This document shows positions 6,068-8,720 of a stretch of 8,720 bases of DNA, in pieces. The number at the start of each line of letters is the position of its first letter. Position 1 is the stretch's first letter. The notes beneath the pieces were generated by a model. That model saw nothing but the letters and a program-made list of their open reading frames with translations, searched no databases and was not told the DNA's origin. The position numbers and the translations under genes are program-made. This DNA is from an uncultured Actinomycetes bacterium (GTDB lineage Bacteria > Actinomycetota > Actinomycetes > Nanopelagicales > Nanopelagicaceae). The stretch is from contig CAIMCU010000132.1 of the NCBI GenBank assembly GCA_903839585.1, positions 1 through 8,720 on the forward strand, given 5' to 3'.

Positions 6068-7601
6068 AACGGTAAAGCTTTCAACATCTGGAGTCAGTTT
6101 TGCTGACGTCATTGATGTTGCACGTTTTGATGCGAAGATCGAGCTAACACCCGAGGCGATTGCTGCAATGGAAACCTCCCGTTCCTTTATTGAAGGTATC
6201 GCAGCTGGTCAGAGCGCGGTTTACGGTGTCTCAACAGGCTTTGGTGCTTTAGCAAACCGCAAGATTGAGGTTGAAGATAGAGCGCAACTTCAGAAATCCC
6301 TGATTCGCTCACATGCTGCTGGTGTTGGTCCTGCGGTAGAACGAGAAGTTGTTCGCGCGCTGATGTTTCTTCGTCTTCGCACGATGGCTTCTGGTCGCAC
6401 AGGTGTACGAGTTGCTCTAGCGCAGAAATACATCGAGTTTCTCAACAAAGGAATAACCCCTGTAGTTCCTGAGTTTGGATCCCTGGGTTGTAGTGGAGAT
6501 TTAGCACCACTGTCTCACTGTGCACTTGCGATTATGGGAGAAGGTCGCGTTCATGATGCCAACGGAGTTGAACTTGCAACGCAGAATGCTTTGAAAGCTG
6601 CCGGAATTACCCCAATCGAGTTAGAGGCAAAAGAGGGCTTAGCTCTTATTAACGGAACCGATGGAATGCTCGGAATGCTCATTATGGCCAGTGCAGATCT
6701 TCAGCAGCTCTGCACCGTTGCAGATATAACGACAGCGCTCAGTATTGAAGGGCTCCTCGGAACCGATCGCGTCTTTGCTCCAGATCTTCATGCGCCCCTT
6801 CGGCCACAGATTGGGCAAGCGGTAAGTGCTGCAAATATCTATGGATTACTTCAAGGATCTGCAATCGTTGCATCGCATAAAGAGAACGATTCAAGAGTTC
6901 AGGACGCCTACTCACTTCGCTGTGCGCCACAGGTAAGCGGTGCAGTTCGAGACACCATCGATCACGCGCTTCTTATCGCTCAAAGAGAGTTAGCTAGCGC
7001 CATTGATAATCCAGTAGTTCTCCCAGATGGCCGCGTTGAATCTAATGGAAATTTCCACGGTGCACCTGTTGGATACGTCCTGGACTTTCTAGCAATTGCA
7101 GCCGCTGATTTGGGATCAATCTCTGAACGTCGCACCGACCGTGCACTTGATCAACATAGATCTGCAGGATTACCACCCTTCCTAGCAAATGATCCCGGTG
7201 TTGATTCAGGGTTAATGATTGCTCAGTACACACAAGCTGGTTTAGTCAGTGAGAACAAGAGACTTGCTGTTCCAGCAAGCGTTGACTCGATACCTTCATC
7301 TGCAATGCAGGAGGATCACGTCTCAATGGGCTGGTCAGCAGCGAGAAAGCTTCGCAAAGTAGTTGATAACCTTGCAAGAATTCTTGCTATCGAACTCGTC
7401 ACCGCATCACGCGCCGTTGAGTTAAGAACCGGATTAACACCGGCACCAGCTACGGGACGAGTAATCCAAGAGCTACGCAAGAGCGTTCAAGGCCCAGGCT
7501 CTGATCGTTTCTTATCCCCAGAGCTAGAGGCAGCAACAGCTTTAGTTAACTCTGGCGCAGTCACAAGTGCAGCACGAGAGGTTATGAAAACCCTTATCTA
7601 G
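6048..7601 (+). CDS. hutH: Histidine ammonia-lyase (histidase), Cys-Ser-Gly MIO type
   Basis: This 517-residue enzyme removes ammonia from L-histidine to give urocanate, the first step of the pathway. It belongs to the aromatic amino acid lyase family, which uses a self-made MIO (methylidene-imidazolone) electrophile. The MIO tripeptide is Cys148-Ser149-Gly150 in GSLGCSGDLAPLSH, not the more common Ala-Ser-Gly. As I recall, Streptomyces enzymes also carry Cys here. Other family marks are Tyr59 in VYGVSTGFGAL, GRTGVR near 116-121, DNPVVLPDGRVESNGNFHG, RRTDRALD and SSAMQEDHVSMGW. The length is normal (about 500-520). The ATG at 6048 lies inside hutI and follows an AGG 9 bases upstream; the 20-base overlap suggests coupling. 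The stop codon overlaps the 3' end of hutG on the other strand by 8 bases. Confidence 0.96.
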   Translation: MASKSSRTVKLSTSGVSFADVIDVARFDAKIELTPEAIAAMETSRSFIEGIAAGQSAVYGVSTGFGALANRKIEVEDRAQLQKSLIRSHAAGVGPAVEREVVRALMFLRLRTMASGRTGVRVALAQKYIEFLNKGITPVVPEFGSLGCSGDLAPLSHCALAIMGEGRVHDANGVELATQNALKAAGITPIELEAKEGLALINGTDGMLGMLIMASADLQQLCTVADITTALSIEGLLGTDRVFAPDLHAPLRPQIGQAVSAANIYGLLQGSAIVASHKENDSRVQDAYSLRCAPQVSGAVRDTIDHALLIAQRELASAIDNPVVLPDGRVESNGNFHGAPVGYVLDFLAIAAADLGSISERRTDRALDQHRSAGLPPFLANDPGVDSGLMIAQYTQAGLVSENKRLAVPASVDSIPSSAMQEDHVSMGWSAARKLRKVVDNLARILAIELVTASRAVELRTGLTPAPATGRVIQELRKSVQGPGSDRFLSPELEAATALVNSGAVTSAAREVMKTLI

Positions 7602-8493
7602 TTGCAAAACCTGCGCTAGCTTCCAAAATTAGCAAGGCAGCTAATCGCAAAGTGCGCTGGTCAGGTGCATCTTGAGCAGCATCGATTTCTGTAATATCAA
7701 TTGCGCGCACCCGCTTGTCAGAGGCTAAGAGGAATGCAGCCTCTCGAAGTTGATCTGCAGTTAATCCACCTGGCATCGATGCAGGGCATGCTGGAACTGC
7801 GGATCTATCGCACACATCAACATCGAGATCGACATAGATCTCACGTCCACCGGCTCCAGCGATATCTACCGCCTTTGCAACAGCTTGAGCAATACTTTGG
7901 CTTCGAAGAGCCGCTCTCGAAATAACCGTTACACCGTTCTCCTTTGCGCGTGTGGAGTATTCGAGACTGTTTGCAAAATCAGCGATACCGATTTGAACGA
8001 TGTTCTTGCCTGGCAAACCAGCTTGAATCAACTGCCATACAGGTGAACCATTTGAGTGACCATCTCTGAGGTCGTGGTGTGCATCTAAAGTAATAAGACC
8101 TACATTAGATAAATCCGTCCAAAGGTTTGACGCTAGAGAGTATGTAATGGAGTTATCTCCACCGATTGCAAGTAGGAGTTTGTGTTTACCTAAAACTCCT
8201 GAAACCTTTTGCTTAACGCGCTCATACCCGTCCTCACCATCTGGAGAGTCGATATCACCCAGATCGCAAAAAGTCTTTGAATCTAAATCCAAAGCTGCTG
8301 AAGTCGAAAAGGTTGAGTACTTAGCAAGTAGCTCTCGAACCTTTGAGGGCGTTAGGTGCGCACTAGTAGGTGAAAGCGAGCTCTTGTGCGCAGGGACTCC
8401 CAGGAGAGCAATCTCTGCACCTTCGTTGGATGAAGTAAAGAGCGTATTTGCACGCCTCCACTTTGCATCATGAGGAAGTTGAGGCTCATTCAT
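7594..8493 (-). CDS. hutG: Arginase/agmatinase-family ureohydrolase, probable formimidoylglutamase
   Basis: This 299-residue member of the Mn2+-dependent arginase fold probably cuts N-formimidoyl-L-glutamate to glutamate and formamide, the last hut step; that role rests on its neighbours as much as on sequence. Metal-ligand motifs are recognisable: DAHHD (Asp137, His139, Asp141) and YVDLDVDVCD (Asp224, Asp226), followed by PASMPGGL. The first motif, normally GGDH, reads GGDN (residues 111-114), so one Mn ligand position is Asn114. The usual DP after the second Asp pair is DR (229-230). The acidic TEID at 268-271 takes the place of the usual Glu region. It is cytosolic. The ATG at 8493 follows a TACGAT box by six bases, a leaderless arrangement. 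It diverges from rnpB and converges on hutH. Agmatinase, guanidinobutyrase or an inactive paralogue are alternatives. Confidence 0.8.
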   Translation of the reverse strand: MNEPQLPHDAKWRRANTLFTSSNEGAEIALLGVPAHKSSLSPTSAHLTPSKVRELLAKYSTFSTSAALDLDSKTFCDLGDIDSPDGEDGYERVKQKVSGVLGKHKLLLAIGGDNSITYSLASNLWTDLSNVGLITLDAHHDLRDGHSNGSPVWQLIQAGLPGKNIVQIGIADFANSLEYSTRAKENGVTVISRAALRSQSIAQAVAKAVDIAGAGGREIYVDLDVDVCDRSAVPACPASMPGGLTADQLREAAFLLASDKRVRAIDITEIDAAQDAPDQRTLRLAALLILEASAGFATR

Positions 8494-8528
8494 CTGCTTA
8501 TCGTAGGGTATTTCTTTGGACTACAATT
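8494..8528 (-). promoter_or_regulatory. Putative leaderless promoter of hutG
   Basis: On the minus strand TACGAT (8505-8500) fits TANNNT and is followed by exactly six bases (AAGCAG) and the hutG ATG at 8493, so transcription should start at the start codon itself. No ribosome-binding site is present, as expected for a leaderless gene. The expected -35 position (about 8528-8523) reads AATTGT and is the complement of the rnpB -10 region. Confidence 0.5.
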
Positions 8529-8534
8529 TGAAAC
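8499..8534 (+). promoter_or_regulatory. Putative rnpB promoter
   Basis: TACAAT at 8522-8527 matches the -10 consensus TATAAT at five of six positions and would start transcription near 8534, just before the recognisable RNase P RNA. No good -35 is visible at the expected place (8499-8504, TATCGT), which coincides with the hutG -10 box on the opposite strand. Confidence 0.55.
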
Positions 8535-8720
8535 TAGAAGAGTCGCCCGGATCACCGCGTTGCAGCAATGCACCGAGGAAAGTCCGGACTTCACAGAGCA
8601 AGGTGGTGGCTAACAGCCACCCGGATCAATCCGCGGGCAAAGTGCAACAGAGAGTAAACCGCCAACAGAAATGTTGGTAAGGGTGAAACGGCGGTGTAAG
8701 AGACCACCAGCAACTGCAGA
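8534..8720 (+). ncRNA. rnpB: RNase P RNA (bacterial type A), 5' part, cut by window edge
   Basis: This is the catalytic RNA of RNase P, which trims the 5' leader from tRNA precursors. The conserved first block GAGGAAAGTCCGG starts at 8575. It is followed by the stem GGTGGCT-AAC-AGCCACC (8605-8621), the block AGTGCAACAGAGAGTAAACC (8641-8660), GGTAAGGGTGAAA (8676-8688) and the GTAAGAG loop region. All align in order with the first half of E. coli M1 RNA. A P3-like hairpin GCGTTG-CAG-CAATGC lies at 8557-8571. The P12 position is a short hairpin, CCAACA-GAAA-TGTTGG (8662-8677), with a GNRA tetraloop. About half of the molecule is present; the 3' half, including the L15 CCA-binding loop, lies beyond the right edge. 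The 5' end is set from the promoter and is uncertain by several bases. Confidence 0.93.

Noticed and set aside
8147..8473. 108-codon plus-strand open frame opposite hutG
   Set aside because: It is the complement of the hutG 5' half; the hutG frame carries the arginase-fold motifs and this one carries none.
8605..8621. Perfect GC-rich hairpin resembling a terminator for hutG-side transcription
   Set aside because: It is a structural stem of RNase P RNA lying between conserved rnpB blocks, and no U-tract follows.
1..8720. Search for a mobile element, CRISPR array, phage or defence system
   Set aside because: No terminal repeats, direct-repeat arrays, integrase or transposase motifs, or unexplained coding regions were found; all long frames belong to known families.

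Overview
The window looks like chromosomal DNA from a moderate-GC, compactly organised actinobacterium. Four things point that way. First, a C4 zinc-ribbon coiled-coil protein sits directly before a fused RNase HI/histidine-phosphatase, an arrangement I know from mycobacteria (Rv2229c-Rv2228c). Second, the polyprenol-phosphate mannose synthase is of Ppm1 type. Third, histidine ammonia-lyase has the Cys-Ser-Gly form of the cofactor tripeptide seen in Streptomyces-type enzymes. Fourth, there are TANNNT boxes exactly 6 nt before ATG, the signature of leaderless transcripts. By eye the GC content is well below that of Streptomyces or Mycobacterium. A streamlined freshwater lineage (Nanopelagicales/acI-like) would fit, but that is inference.

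Left part: a GNAT acetyltransferase (minus strand, running off the left edge) diverges from a tight plus-strand run of three genes: zinc-ribbon coiled-coil protein, RNase HI-phosphatase fusion, and a family 2 glycosyltransferase that makes polyprenyl-phosphate mannose. The gaps inside this run are 3 and 12 bases.

Centre and right: a complete histidine-utilisation (hut) locus. hutU, hutI and hutH follow each other on the plus strand with 4-base and 20-base overlaps. They are met tail-to-tail by hutG on the minus strand, whose 3' end overlaps that of hutH by 8 bases. Together they would convert histidine to urocanate (HutH), imidazolone propionate (HutU), formimidoyl-glutamate (HutI), and finally glutamate plus formamide (arginase-fold HutG). 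hutG has one ligand change, Asn for His in the GGDH motif, that makes its exact activity less certain. No transporter or dedicated regulator gene is present in the window.

Right edge: the 5' part of rnpB (RNase P RNA, bacterial type A) begins just upstream of hutG in the divergent orientation. The two promoters are packed into about 40 bases, so the RNase P RNA and hutG promoters probably overlap physically.

There is no mobile element, CRISPR array, tRNA or clear intrinsic terminator, and no gene-free stretch over 300 bases. I see no undescribed multi-gene system. The points worth checking are start-site and promoter architecture, active-site substitutions in HutH and HutG, and the hutG/rnpB promoter overlap.
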